This document shows positions 9,365-18,180 of a stretch of 64,000 nucleotides of DNA, in pieces. The position numbers and the translations under genes are program-made. The stretch is taken from positions 186,001 to 250,000 of the forward strand of contig NZ_MSMP01000001.1 of NCBI RefSeq assembly GCF_001936575.1, given 5' to 3'. Source of the stretch: Tenacibaculum agarivorans (GTDB lineage: Bacteria > Bacteroidota > Bacteroidia > Flavobacteriales > Flavobacteriaceae). Each line of letters begins with the position of its first letter. The stretch's first letter is position 1. The notes below the pieces were generated by a model. The model was given only the letters and a program-made list of their open reading frames with translations, ran no database searches and had not been told where the DNA came from.

Positions 9365-9538
9365 ATGGAGTGTCCTGTTTGTAGTTCTAAATTACTAAGG
9401 AGAAAAAGAAGGTCTATCTTTCAAAAAATAGTAATGCCACATATGAAATTGTACAAATGTGGGGTGTGTAAAAGTTCGTTTTATAAAACAAGAACAACTG
9501 TTAAACTTATAAAGAAAACAGAAAGTGTTTTACACTAA
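9365..9538 (+). CDS. Small zinc-ribbon protein
   Basis: 57 residues with two CxxC pairs, MECPVCSS at the N-terminus and YKCGVCKSSF about 29 residues later, making a compact four-Cys zinc ribbon; the rest is strongly basic (RRKRRS, KLIKKT). An upstream in-frame GTG at 9356 would add MGS, but ATG 9365 puts the first Cys pair at the usual position. Could bind nucleic acid or be a structural mini-protein; no function is assigned. It stands alone between two terminators. Confidence 0.6.
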   Translation: MECPVCSSKLLRRKRRSIFQKIVMPHMKLYKCGVCKSSFYKTRTTVKLIKKTESVLH

Positions 9539-9561
9539 CTGCCCTTAGCATGGGATGATGA

Positions 9562-9596
9562 CCAAAAAAACCGAGTTTAAAACTCGGTTTTTTGTT
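9562..9596. terminator. Bidirectional terminator
   Basis: AAAAAAACCGAGTTT pairs with AAACTCGGTTTTTT; runs of A on the left and T on the right make it functional for the zinc-ribbon gene (plus) and for the desaturase gene (minus), whose stop codon abuts it. Confidence 0.85.
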
Positions 9597-10577
9597 TTAT
9601 GCTGGAATCATCCATTTAAATTTAAAATCTGTATCAGGAATCACAATACGTTCTGTAATTCTATACATTCTTTCTGGAAGCTTCATTAAATAATCTCTAG
9701 CTTTTTCTGCTTCTGCAGTTAATCCTGTTATTTTATCTATCTCCCAAGTCTCATTCAACTTCTTTAAAATATCTACATAGTCAAATCCTGTATATACACC
9801 TATACGTTGAGCTACTGTAGAAAAGTCATCAAATAAACTTCCCTTTGCATTAAACGACTCTCGTAAATGCATTGCCGGCATTACTATTTTATGTCTCATC
9901 ATTTTTTCAAAAGCCAACATCATTTCACTAGGATCTATTTTGAAAATTTCCTTCACAAACTCAGTGTATGCTTTGTGATGACGCATTTCATCTCCTGCAA
10001 TAATCTTAGACATTCTAGCTAATAGCTTATGTCCTTTTTTACGAGCTATTTTTGCTACGTTATTATGTGAAATATACGTTGCTAATTCTTGAAAACTTGT
10101 ATACACGAAATTCTTATACGGATCAGTAGACGTACCTATATCAAAACCATCTGCAATTAGATACTGTGTAGATATTTCCACTTCTCTCATATTTACTCTT
10201 CCTGAAAGATATAAATACTTGTTTAAAACATCTCCGTGTCTATTTTCTTCAGCTGTCCAAGCTCTCACCCATTTAGCCCAACCATTATCTGGATCTTGAG
10301 TAACTCCATCTAAATCTAACAACCAAGACTCATAAGTAGGTAAAGCTTCTTCAGTTATCGTATCTCCGACTAAAACTACCCAAAAATCATCGTCTAACTC
10401 TTTAGATATTTCTCTAATTTCTTTTACCTCCTCTATAAAATTATCACTTTGAGAGTTTGGTAAAAAATCTGTAGGTTGCCAAATTTTTTCTACGGGGATT
10501 AAAAAATCTTCTACAAAACCATGGATTTTAGTCTCCAAGGTCTTCATCACTTCCTTTCTAATATTATGTATTGACAT
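9597..10577 (-). CDS. Acyl-ACP desaturase (ferritin-like di-iron)
   Basis: Soluble di-iron desaturase of the stearoyl-ACP Delta9 desaturase family, introducing a cis double bond into acyl-ACP for membrane fluidity. 326 residues, close to the family length. The two di-iron motifs are present: WTAEENRHGD (EExxH) and IAGDEMRHHKAY (DExxH). Bacterial members are common in Bacteroidota and Actinobacteria. Its start overlaps the end of plsC by 14 bp, so the two lipid genes are translationally coupled. The exact chain length and bond position cannot be read from sequence. Confidence 0.92.
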   Translation of the reverse strand: MSIHNIRKEVMKTLETKIHGFVEDFLIPVEKIWQPTDFLPNSQSDNFIEEVKEIREISKELDDDFWVVLVGDTITEEALPTYESWLLDLDGVTQDPDNGWAKWVRAWTAEENRHGDVLNKYLYLSGRVNMREVEISTQYLIADGFDIGTSTDPYKNFVYTSFQELATYISHNNVAKIARKKGHKLLARMSKIIAGDEMRHHKAYTEFVKEIFKIDPSEMMLAFEKMMRHKIVMPAMHLRESFNAKGSLFDDFSTVAQRIGVYTGFDYVDILKKLNETWEIDKITGLTAEAEKARDYLMKLPERMYRITERIVIPDTDFKFKWMIPA

Positions 10578-11301
10578 TAATTTTACTTTTTATTTGTGCT
10601 TCTACATTTGTAAGAACTTCATCTATATTCTGATCTTTCAAATGAATAGGTTTATGTACTTCTAGTGTTAATGGACTAAATACTCCTAAAGGAAATTTTC
10701 CATACTTAAAAATCTTCCAAGAATTATTTATAGATACAGGTACTATATATGCTTCAGGATTAAACTTAATTATAGTTTTTAATCCACCTGTAGAAAACTT
10801 CTTGGGTGCTCCATTTCTACTTCTCGTTCCTTCAGGAAAAATTACTGCTGACCAAGCATTACTATGTATTCTTTTCGCAAAGTTTTTCAATTCTCCTAAA
10901 GCTTGTGCTCTATCTTTTCTATCTATTAAAGCTGCTCCTCCATGTCTTAAATTATATGAAATACTAGGAATTCCTTTACCTAGTTCTATTTTTGAAACAA
11001 ATTTTGGATGATGTTTTCTTAAATACCAGATTAACGGTGGAATATCAAACATACTTTGATGGTTAGACGCAAAGATTATAGTGGTATTTTCAGGAATCTC
11101 ATGTTCATTTTTAAATCGAACTGGAATACCTAACACTAATAAATTCTTTACTAAACACCAATTCAAAAGGTCTACAGATGCTTTATGTGCTTTATAACCG
11201 AATACATTAAAACAAACCCATTGAATAGGATGAAAGACCAATAAAATCAGAAAAAACGTTACTCCATAAATTGAAGAAAGTATATAACTTATAATTTTCA
11301 T
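10564..11301 (-). CDS. plsC: 1-acyl-sn-glycerol-3-phosphate acyltransferase
   Basis: Transfers a second acyl chain onto lysophosphatidic acid to make phosphatidic acid at the inner membrane. 245 residues with an N-terminal hydrophobic segment (about 5-35), the catalytic HX4D motif in NHQSMFD, and the FPEGTRSR substrate motif. Overlap of 14 bp with the downstream acyl-ACP desaturase suggests that unsaturated acyl-ACP supply and lipid assembly are made together. A GCGGGAAT palindrome lies 18 bp upstream of the ATG. Confidence 0.93.
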   Translation of the reverse strand: MKIISYILSSIYGVTFFLILLVFHPIQWVCFNVFGYKAHKASVDLLNWCLVKNLLVLGIPVRFKNEHEIPENTTIIFASNHQSMFDIPPLIWYLRKHHPKFVSKIELGKGIPSISYNLRHGGAALIDRKDRAQALGELKNFAKRIHSNAWSAVIFPEGTRSRNGAPKKFSTGGLKTIIKFNPEAYIVPVSINNSWKIFKYGKFPLGVFSPLTLEVHKPIHLKDQNIDEVLTNVEAQIKSKINVNT

Positions 11302-11318
11302 ACGCTTCTAAAAGTAAG

Positions 11319-11338
11319 ATTCCCGCTACTGCGGGAAT
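11319..11338. repeat. GCGGGAAT-type palindrome, copy 1
   Basis: ATTCCCGC-TACT-GCGGGAAT, a perfect 8-bp stem with a 4-nt loop between the stop of the cytochrome-b-like gene and the plsC ATG. The same stem occurs at 51822-51841 and, with a compensating C-G to T-A pair, at 37306-37325. It may act as a weak terminator or attenuator or be a REP-like element. Confidence 0.6.
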
Positions 11339-11345
11339 TCAATTT

Positions 11346-11759
11346 TTAAAACCAATTAGACCATGGAATTCTGGATAGCACTAAGACCAATCCTAGTCCA
11401 TAGAAAATGGCAAATTTCTTAAATTTTGATTCGCTTTTTACTTGTTTCTTATGTTTAGACCATCCCATTGTTATTAAAACAATAGCTAAAATCATCATTA
11501 TTGGGTGTTCTAACGATAGTAATCTTGCCTCTGGAATTTTCATAGTTTCTCCAAAGTTATTATATCTACCTTCAGAAATATAAAGAATAACACCTATTAA
11601 AAATTGTATATGTGTAGTGATTAGTGTGAATAACCCTAATCTAAAATCTTTATGAGTAAACTCTTTTTTTTGTACTAATCCAATAATGGCATTGATAACC
11701 GTAAAAACTAAGATTGCTAATACAATGTAAGCCCAATAGGAATGAACTGTTTTTATCAT
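11346..11759 (-). CDS. Cytochrome-b-like four-helix membrane protein
   Basis: 137 residues forming four transmembrane helices (about 9-30, 42-62, 82-100, 115-133). Histidines H6, H49 (THIQFLIG) and H84 (LEHPIMM) lie at helix ends or inside helices and could bind haem, which is why relatives in Flavobacteriia are often labelled cytochrome b. No redox partner lies next to it, so the haem assignment is uncertain. It has its own TAnnTTTG promoter 24 nt upstream and follows the receptor terminator. Confidence 0.55.
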   Translation of the reverse strand: MIKTVHSYWAYIVLAILVFTVINAIIGLVQKKEFTHKDFRLGLFTLITTHIQFLIGVILYISEGRYNNFGETMKIPEARLLSLEHPIMMILAIVLITMGWSKHKKQVKSESKFKKFAIFYGLGLVLVLSRIPWSNWF

Positions 11760-11783
11760 AACGTTGGTTGTTTAAATATGATG

Positions 11784-11791
11784 CAAAAGTA
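11784..11791 (-). promoter_or_regulatory. -7 element for the cytochrome-b-like gene
   Basis: Reads TACTTTTG on the minus strand, 24 nt before the ATG at 11759. Confidence 0.5.
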
Positions 11792-11803
11792 CTGATTTTT
11801 ACG

Positions 11804-11841
11804 CACAAAAAAACCACCTCGATTGAGGTGGTTTTAATTTT
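11804..11841 (-). terminator. Terminator after the Oar-like receptor gene
   Basis: AAAACCACCTC / GAGGTGGTTTT stem with a GATT loop; T-rich on the minus-strand side (TTTTTTTGTG). It lies between the receptor stop (11857) and the next gene's promoter. Confidence 0.85.
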
Positions 11842-11856
11842 TATGATTCTTTAAAA

Positions 11857-14800
11857 TTAATCAAAGATATATCTAAGACCAATTTGAGCTTGCCATCTAG
11901 AAGATTGGATTCCTCTATCATCTACTTGGTCAATTACTCTTGTACCAGGGTCGAAGTTAAATTCAGGATTTGCAGTACCTGAACCATTAGCAACATCTAT
12001 AAGTCTAAAGTCGCTAGCAAAGAATGTTTTACCCCATTCTTTATTTAACAAGTTAGTAAAATTAAAAATATCTGCACTCAACTGTAATGTGTGAGTTTTA
12101 CCAAATGCTTTAAGTTTAAAATCTTGTAATAACTTTAAATCAACAACATGACTCCATCTAGCTCTATCTCCATTTCTTTCAACATATTGTCCTCTTCTAC
12201 TTCTTAAATACTCATCATTTTCAATAAAAGTATTTAAAGCAGTCCATTGATCAGCAGCAGTAACAGTTGTTCCATTATCTACAAAATCTACTAAGTTAAT
12301 TTCTGAAGCATCAGATGGAATATATACTAATGCATTATCTCTTGAATCATCACCTAATATACCATCTCCTCCATATACATAAGAGAATGGATTACCTTGA
12401 TTACCGTTATAAAATAAACCTACAGTAGTTTTAAAGTTTTCGTTCCATTTAAAATCTGCACTAACGTTAGCTAATACTCTATGTCCTTGAGCAAAACCAG
12501 ATCTTCCTAATTGTGGGTTTCCGTTTTTACCATTAACAGTAACTATACCTCTCCATTGAGAAATATTTCTTGAAGAAGTACCATCAAAAATACTCGAAGA
12601 TTCTCCAAATGAGTAAGTAGCTGTAGAGTATACATCTATTAACTCACTCTTAAATGTATTTCTAGCAGTGAATGAAGTATTCCATGAGCTACCTACATTA
12701 GTATTAGATGCCAATATAACACTAGTATATGTACCATCTATTCTAGATCTACTATAGAATGGTCTGTTATCAGCTCCTGCCAAATTACCTAATGCATTTC
12801 CGATGTTTAAGTTTTCATAGAAAATAGCAGATAAGTTATCATTGTATACAAAGTCAGCAGAAACAGAGAAACCTTTTGGTAACTTTCGATCTACAGCAAT
12901 ATTATATTTAATTACTTGTGGTAATTGGAAATCTGGAGTAAACAAATCAATAGCACCACCTGTAAATCCTGATCCAGGAGCTACACCTACTGGTTGAGTT
13001 CCAACATTTGGATTGAAAGTTAAACCTGTAGCATCATCTCTTTCTGCAGCAGTAACCCCATTATTATTGTATGTTGCTCCAGGCCAAACTAATGGTAATC
13101 TAGAAACAAAGATACCCATACCTCCTCTAACTTGAGTTTTAGCGTTTCCGTTTACATCCCAATTAAATCCTAACCTTGGAGAAATGTATAATCTAGTATT
13201 TACCCCTTGACCAACTCTAGCTCCTTTTAAGTCTTTACCAGCAGCTTGTAATAAAGGAATTGTTCTTGTGTTAAAATCATCATTTACCGTACCGTCTTCC
13301 CATACTGGAACATCAAAACGTAAACCAGCTGTAATTTTAAGATTTTCTGTAAAGTCTACAGCATCCTGTAAATAAAAACCAAATTGTTTAGTACCAAACT
13401 CTGCAGCTCCAGAAGAATCATCTCCAAAACTATTAGAAACTAAAGAATATGATCTTTCGAAGTCTTGTAAGTTCGTATTATTAATGAAATCGTCTATAGT
13501 GTCATAAACATATAAACCGTAGTTAGATGCAAAGAATAAGTTTTTAACATCTGTAAATTCATTATGCGTACCGATAGTGAATGTATGAGCTCCGTAGTAA
13601 ATTTCGAAGTTATTTGTTATCGTAAATACATCAGTATTTAATAAGTTAGCTGTAGAAAAACGCTCAGCACCGAATCTAAGTCCTGAGAAAGAACTTCCTC
13701 CAGTACCATCATTAATAGTTACACTAGGGAATGGATTTCCGTTAGGATCTCTATCATCTCTAACTCTAGTATATCCTAATAATAAATTGTTTGCTATTTT
13801 ATTTCCTTGGTAACTCCATTCTAATGAACTAGAATTTGTATTACTGTTGAAAAATTCTGAACCGTTAGAAAAACCTAATTCATTATTATCTGAACCTCTA
13901 GTTTCAAGATTTTCTGCTCTTACAAAAGTATGCTTTAATAAAAGTTTATTCTTGTCATCAATGTTCCAGTCAATTTTAGCAGTAAGTTTATCACTCTCTA
14001 ATGTTCTTAATGCGTTTTCAAAATTCCCTATGTCATATCCATAAGTATTGAATACGTGATCGCTTAATCTAGCAATATCAGCTGCAGTAGCATCTCCACT
14101 ATAGTTTTCGATAGCGAAAGGTTGTGGTTGCTCTTCATCTTGCTTTTCGTAGTTTACGAAGAAGAATAACTTATCTTCAATAATTGGTCCTCCTATTCTT
14201 ACACCATAAGTATTCGCAGTAAACTCTCCTAATTTTTGTCTACCATTAGCACCAACTAAATCTACTGGAGTTTTACCTGCTAAGTTTTCATTTCTTGTGA
14301 AGAAATATGCAGATCCTTCAAAGTTATTTGTACCAGATCTAGTAATTGCGTTAATTGCTCCTCCTGTAAAACCAGCTTGCTTTACATCAAATGGTGCAAT
14401 ATTAACTTGAAACTGCTCAATTGCATCAATAGAAAATGGGCTAACTCCTGTTTGACCTCCATTAGTTCCTGAATCTGCTAAACCAAATACGTCATTATTA
14501 ACAGCACCATCAATATAGATAGAGTTATATCTGTTATTTTGACCACCAATAGAAATTGAGAAACCATCATCATCTTCAGAGATTTGAGCTTGAGGTGTTA
14601 ACCTTACAAAGTCAGCTATAGAACGAGAAGCTGAAGCAAGAGTAGCTATCTCTCTTTTACCAATCGTAGTTTCTGATCCAGTTTTGTTACCGTCAATTAA
14701 ACCATCTCTTTGTGCGTTGATTACAACCTCTTCTAACTGATTAGATTCTTCACTCAACGATAAATTGATTTTCTTAGTTTGTCCTAATGATAAGAAAATA

Positions 14801-15081
14801 CCATCAGTTTCTACTGTTTGAAATCCTACAAAAGAGATATTAACCTTATATGGTCCACCAACTCTCATGTTTGAAATTCTGAAGAATCCATCAAAATCAG
14901 TAGATGCTCCATATTTAGTTCCTGAAGGTGTATGTACTAAAAGTACATTAGCACCTGGTAATGGCTCTCCATTATTATCGGTAATTTTACCCGATACAGA
15001 AGAAGAAGTAACCCCTTGACCTAAAACTGTAGTTACTACAAATAGTAGCGCTACAATTAAAGCGTTTTTAAAATTGTTCAT
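11857..15081 (-). CDS. Oar-like TonB-dependent outer-membrane receptor
   Basis: 1,074 residues: signal peptide (1-21, ending VLGQ), a carboxypeptidase-regulatory-like beta domain (about 27-115, SGKITDNNGEPLPGANVLL), a plug with the Oar-type stretch LTPQAQISEDDDGFSISIGG and IDGAVNNDVFG (about 125-260), then a long beta-barrel to the terminal RYIFD. Oar proteins of Bacteroidota and myxobacteria are surface proteins linked to peptide or protein uptake or adhesion; substrate unknown. The gene is alone, with no SusD partner, and has a TAGAATTTTG near-match to the promoter element upstream. This is one of three large TonB-type receptors in the window. Confidence 0.92.
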   Translation of the reverse strand: MNNFKNALIVALLFVVTTVLGQGVTSSSVSGKITDNNGEPLPGANVLLVHTPSGTKYGASTDFDGFFRISNMRVGGPYKVNISFVGFQTVETDGIFLSLGQTKKINLSLSEESNQLEEVVINAQRDGLIDGNKTGSETTIGKREIATLASASRSIADFVRLTPQAQISEDDDGFSISIGGQNNRYNSIYIDGAVNNDVFGLADSGTNGGQTGVSPFSIDAIEQFQVNIAPFDVKQAGFTGGAINAITRSGTNNFEGSAYFFTRNENLAGKTPVDLVGANGRQKLGEFTANTYGVRIGGPIIEDKLFFFVNYEKQDEEQPQPFAIENYSGDATAADIARLSDHVFNTYGYDIGNFENALRTLESDKLTAKIDWNIDDKNKLLLKHTFVRAENLETRGSDNNELGFSNGSEFFNSNTNSSSLEWSYQGNKIANNLLLGYTRVRDDRDPNGNPFPSVTINDGTGGSSFSGLRFGAERFSTANLLNTDVFTITNNFEIYYGAHTFTIGTHNEFTDVKNLFFASNYGLYVYDTIDDFINNTNLQDFERSYSLVSNSFGDDSSGAAEFGTKQFGFYLQDAVDFTENLKITAGLRFDVPVWEDGTVNDDFNTRTIPLLQAAGKDLKGARVGQGVNTRLYISPRLGFNWDVNGNAKTQVRGGMGIFVSRLPLVWPGATYNNNGVTAAERDDATGLTFNPNVGTQPVGVAPGSGFTGGAIDLFTPDFQLPQVIKYNIAVDRKLPKGFSVSADFVYNDNLSAIFYENLNIGNALGNLAGADNRPFYSRSRIDGTYTSVILASNTNVGSSWNTSFTARNTFKSELIDVYSTATYSFGESSSIFDGTSSRNISQWRGIVTVNGKNGNPQLGRSGFAQGHRVLANVSADFKWNENFKTTVGLFYNGNQGNPFSYVYGGDGILGDDSRDNALVYIPSDASEINLVDFVDNGTTVTAADQWTALNTFIENDEYLRSRRGQYVERNGDRARWSHVVDLKLLQDFKLKAFGKTHTLQLSADIFNFTNLLNKEWGKTFFASDFRLIDVANGSGTANPEFNFDPGTRVIDQVDDRGIQSSRWQAQIGLRYIFD

Positions 15082-15206
15082 TGTCCTTTTTATAATTGTT
15101 ATTAAAACGTAGCAAAATTCTATCTTTTTAAGAATTTCAATATTAACTAAATGTTAACTTTTTTAACTTCTTTTTAAAACAACTGTCCTAGAACAACGAA
15201 AAACGA

Positions 15207-16775
15207 CTACTTTTTTAAGATTTTTTTAGCTAATTCTTTACCTAGTTCAACGCCAAACTGATCATAAGAATATATATTCCAAATAATTCCTTGTACAAAA
15301 ATCTTATGCTCGTACAATGCTATTAACTTCCCTAAGGCTTTAGGAGTTAACTTTTCAAATAGTATTGCATTACTTGGTCTATTTCCTTGAAAAACTTTGT
15401 ATGGTAGTAATGAATTAATTTTATCTAGATCTCCAGATGTTTTTAATTCTAAATGTACTTCTTCTTTAGTTTTACCAAATGCTAGAGCGTCCATTTGAGC
15501 TTTATAGTTCGCCATCAACTTTTCATGATGATCTTCCAAACCATGTAATGACGTTTTAAAACCAATGAAATCTGCAGGAATTAATTTTGTTCCTTGATGT
15601 ACTAATTGCATGAAAGCATGTTGCATATTAGTACCTGTACTACCCCAAACTATAGTTCCTGTTTGGTAGCTTACTTCTTCTCCATTTCTATCTACTCCCT
15701 TACCATTACTTTCCATTACGGCTTGTTGTAAATATGATGGTAATTTAGATAAATATTGAGTATAAGGAAGTATTGCTTCAGTTTCTGCTCCATAGAAATT
15801 ATTATACCAAACACTTAATAAAGCTAGTACTACTGGAATATTTTCTTCAAAATTAGCGGTTCTAAAGTGATTATCCATTTCTTCAGCACCATCTAACAGT
15901 CCTCTGAAATGATCGAAACCAACCGCTAAACTAATTGACAATCCTACTGCAGACCACAATGAAAAACGACCTCCAACCCAATTCCACATAGGGAATACGT
16001 TATTTTTATCTATTCCGAAATCATATACAGCATCTAAATTGGTAGATACAGCTACAAAGTGTTTGGCTACATCAAAAATTGATGCTGATTTTAAAAACCA
16101 GTTTTTAATTGTATTAGCATTACTTATTGTTTCTTGCGTAGTAAATGTTTTTGAAACAATAACGAAAAGTGTTGTTTCTGGATTTAAATTTCTTAACACT
16201 TCAGAAACGTGATCACCATCTACATTAGATACAAAGTGTGTGTTTAGTTTATTTTTATAGAATTTAAGTGATTCAACCACCATATCTGGTCCTAAATCTG
16301 AACCTCCAATACCTATATTAACAACATCTGTAATCGATTTACCGGTATACCCTTTCCACTTACCAGAGATTACTTTATTACTGAATGCTCTTATTTTTCT
16401 AAGTGTAGTTTGGATTTTCGGCTTAATATCTTTACCATCTACTAAAATTGCATCTTCATTAGTGCTTCTTAAAGCAGTGTGTAAAACAGCTCTACCTTCA
16501 GTAGCATTGATAATTTCACCTGTAAAATATTTTTCTATGGCATCTTTTAACTCAACCTCATTAGCTAATTCTACTAATAAATCTATAGTTTCTTGTGTGA
16601 TTTTATTTTTAGAATAGTCAACCTCAAGATCATCTAAAACAATAGAAAATTTTCCTTTTCTATTTTCTTCATTTTGAAATAATTCTTTTAGAACTATGTT
16701 TTGAGATGCATTAAAATGTTCAGATAATTTATACCAACTATTAGTTTTTGTTGGGTTATAGTTTTTCAGAGCCAT
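15207..16775 (-). CDS. pgi: Glucose-6-phosphate isomerase
   Basis: Interconverts glucose-6-phosphate and fructose-6-phosphate. I place the start at ATG 16773-16775 (MALKNYNPT), not at the upstream in-frame codon at 16832, because the longer form would run into the M23 peptidase gene; this gives 522 residues. Family motifs: IGIGGSDLGP phosphate loop, VVSKTFTTQET, the NWVGGRFSLWSAVG signature and GLEDHHEKLMANY. The gene follows the M23 peptidase by 10 bp, an unusual neighbour that suggests shared transcription rather than shared function. Its N-terminal arrangement is the E. coli-like PGI form. Confidence 0.97.
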   Translation of the reverse strand: MALKNYNPTKTNSWYKLSEHFNASQNIVLKELFQNEENRKGKFSIVLDDLEVDYSKNKITQETIDLLVELANEVELKDAIEKYFTGEIINATEGRAVLHTALRSTNEDAILVDGKDIKPKIQTTLRKIRAFSNKVISGKWKGYTGKSITDVVNIGIGGSDLGPDMVVESLKFYKNKLNTHFVSNVDGDHVSEVLRNLNPETTLFVIVSKTFTTQETISNANTIKNWFLKSASIFDVAKHFVAVSTNLDAVYDFGIDKNNVFPMWNWVGGRFSLWSAVGLSISLAVGFDHFRGLLDGAEEMDNHFRTANFEENIPVVLALLSVWYNNFYGAETEAILPYTQYLSKLPSYLQQAVMESNGKGVDRNGEEVSYQTGTIVWGSTGTNMQHAFMQLVHQGTKLIPADFIGFKTSLHGLEDHHEKLMANYKAQMDALAFGKTKEEVHLELKTSGDLDKINSLLPYKVFQGNRPSNAILFEKLTPKALGKLIALYEHKIFVQGIIWNIYSYDQFGVELGKELAKKILKK

Positions 16776-16785
16776 GATTAGATGA

Positions 16786-18096
16786 TTAGTTGTTGTTTGC
16801 GATAATTTGTTCCTCTGTTGTAGGATGTTCATCCTTTATTTCTTCATTTTTTAAAGGTAAAGGAATATTATCTAATTGTTTTCTCAGCGGGTTAATAAAT
16901 TCGAAATATTTTGGTTTCAAGCTATCTGCCATTGGTTTTGCTGTAGGTAGCTTTTGCCTAAAAGGATCTACTTGCCTTCCATTCTTCCAGAAACGATAAC
17001 ATACATGTGGACCACTAGTATTACCTGTCATACCTACCCAACCTATAATATCTCCTTGTTTTACATAATCTCCTACTCTAACTTTACGCCTTTTCATGTG
17101 TAAATATTGAGTGCTATACGTACTATTATGTTTTACTTTTACATAATTACCATTCCCACCTCTTCTTGCCGATTCTACAACCGTTCCACTTGCAGTTGTC
17201 ATGATTGGTGTTCCATATGCTGCTGCAAAATCTGTACCTCTATGTGGTCTTACTTTATTTCCATAAAGAGCTATTCGTCTTCTTAAATTATATCTTGAAG
17301 AAATTCGGTATTGGAATTTAATTGGTGATTTTAAAAATTGCCTTCTCAATAATCCTGCTTCATCATCATAATAATCTACATCTCCTTTGATTGAATCAGC
17401 TACATAACGATATGCGTATAAATCATTACTCTTGTGATTAAATACTGCTGCTTTAACTTTCCCATAGCCTACAGGAACTGTATCATTAATAAACTTTTGC
17501 TCAAAAACAATCTTGAAAGTATCATCTTTTTGAAGTCGGTAAAAATCAACCGTCCATGAGTAAATATCTGCAACTTCGTTAGCTAAAGTAGGTCCATAAC
17601 CTAATGTATCTAAAGCTTGTGAGAAATTATCTATAATTCTTCCTGATATTTCTCTTTCGATTATTCTAACTGGTTGCTTATATCTATAAGCTTTAATAAT
17701 TGAGTCTTGGAAATTAATTACTGTAGATTCTATTTTATTATGCTTGTAAATAAATACCTGAGCAATTTCAGAAGTATCTTTAGAAGCTAGAATTGTATAG
17801 GGTTTCCCTGCTCTTACTTTTCTAACGTCAAAAGTATCTTTTATAGTGGTTGAAATTTCATTAATTTTAGGGTAAAAGACATGATGTCTATCCAATATAA
17901 TTCCAAAACTTTCACCACTTTTTATAGTATCATTGATTACCTTGTAGTTATCAAAGTTAAAACCATATCTAATATCCGGTTCAGGTACAACAACCTCAGC
18001 AACTTCTTCCGGAGTTTCTTCTGGTTTTTCTTGCTTACAAGATGAAAATAAAAAAATAGTTAATAGTAATATATAGAAATAGTAATTGGCCTTCAA
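16786..18096 (-). CDS. M23 family murein peptidase lipoprotein with HVC zinc motif
   Basis: Envelope lipoprotein: signal peptide with lipobox LFSSC (Cys20) and an acidic linker, then a middle domain and a C-terminal LytM/M23 domain (about 280-375). M23 enzymes cleave peptide cross-links of peptidoglycan. HRGTD gives zinc ligands H285 and D289; YLHMKR gives catalytic H333; the HxH motif reads GPHVCYRFW, so catalytic H364 is kept but the third zinc ligand is Cys366. The only in-frame start is TTG at 18094-18096, preceded by a GAGGAG tract; an in-frame TAA lies upstream. Promoter element 30 nt upstream. Followed by pgi after 10 bp. Peptidase activity is inferred. Confidence 0.88.
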   Translation of the reverse strand: MKANYYFYILLLTIFLFSSCKQEKPEETPEEVAEVVVPEPDIRYGFNFDNYKVINDTIKSGESFGIILDRHHVFYPKINEISTTIKDTFDVRKVRAGKPYTILASKDTSEIAQVFIYKHNKIESTVINFQDSIIKAYRYKQPVRIIEREISGRIIDNFSQALDTLGYGPTLANEVADIYSWTVDFYRLQKDDTFKIVFEQKFINDTVPVGYGKVKAAVFNHKSNDLYAYRYVADSIKGDVDYYDDEAGLLRRQFLKSPIKFQYRISSRYNLRRRIALYGNKVRPHRGTDFAAAYGTPIMTTASGTVVESARRGGNGNYVKVKHNSTYSTQYLHMKRRKVRVGDYVKQGDIIGWVGMTGNTSGPHVCYRFWKNGRQVDPFRQKLPTAKPMADSLKPKYFEFINPLRKQLDNIPLPLKNEEIKDEHPTTEEQIIANNN

Positions 18097-18126
18097 TTGT
18101 CGCTCTTTTTAGATCTCCTCAAAAGG

Positions 18127-18134
18127 CAAATGTA
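18127..18134 (-). promoter_or_regulatory. -7 element for the M23 peptidase gene
   Basis: Reads TACATTTG on the minus strand, 30 nt before the TTG start at 18096. Confidence 0.5.
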
Positions 18135-18180
18135 CAAATAAAAGCATATGAAATAACCAATTTAACACTATGTAAACAAA

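Noticed and set aside
15207-16832. Longer PGI form starting at 16832
   Set aside because: Would overlap the M23 gene by 47 bp, and the extension is Gln/Thr-rich and unlike PGI.
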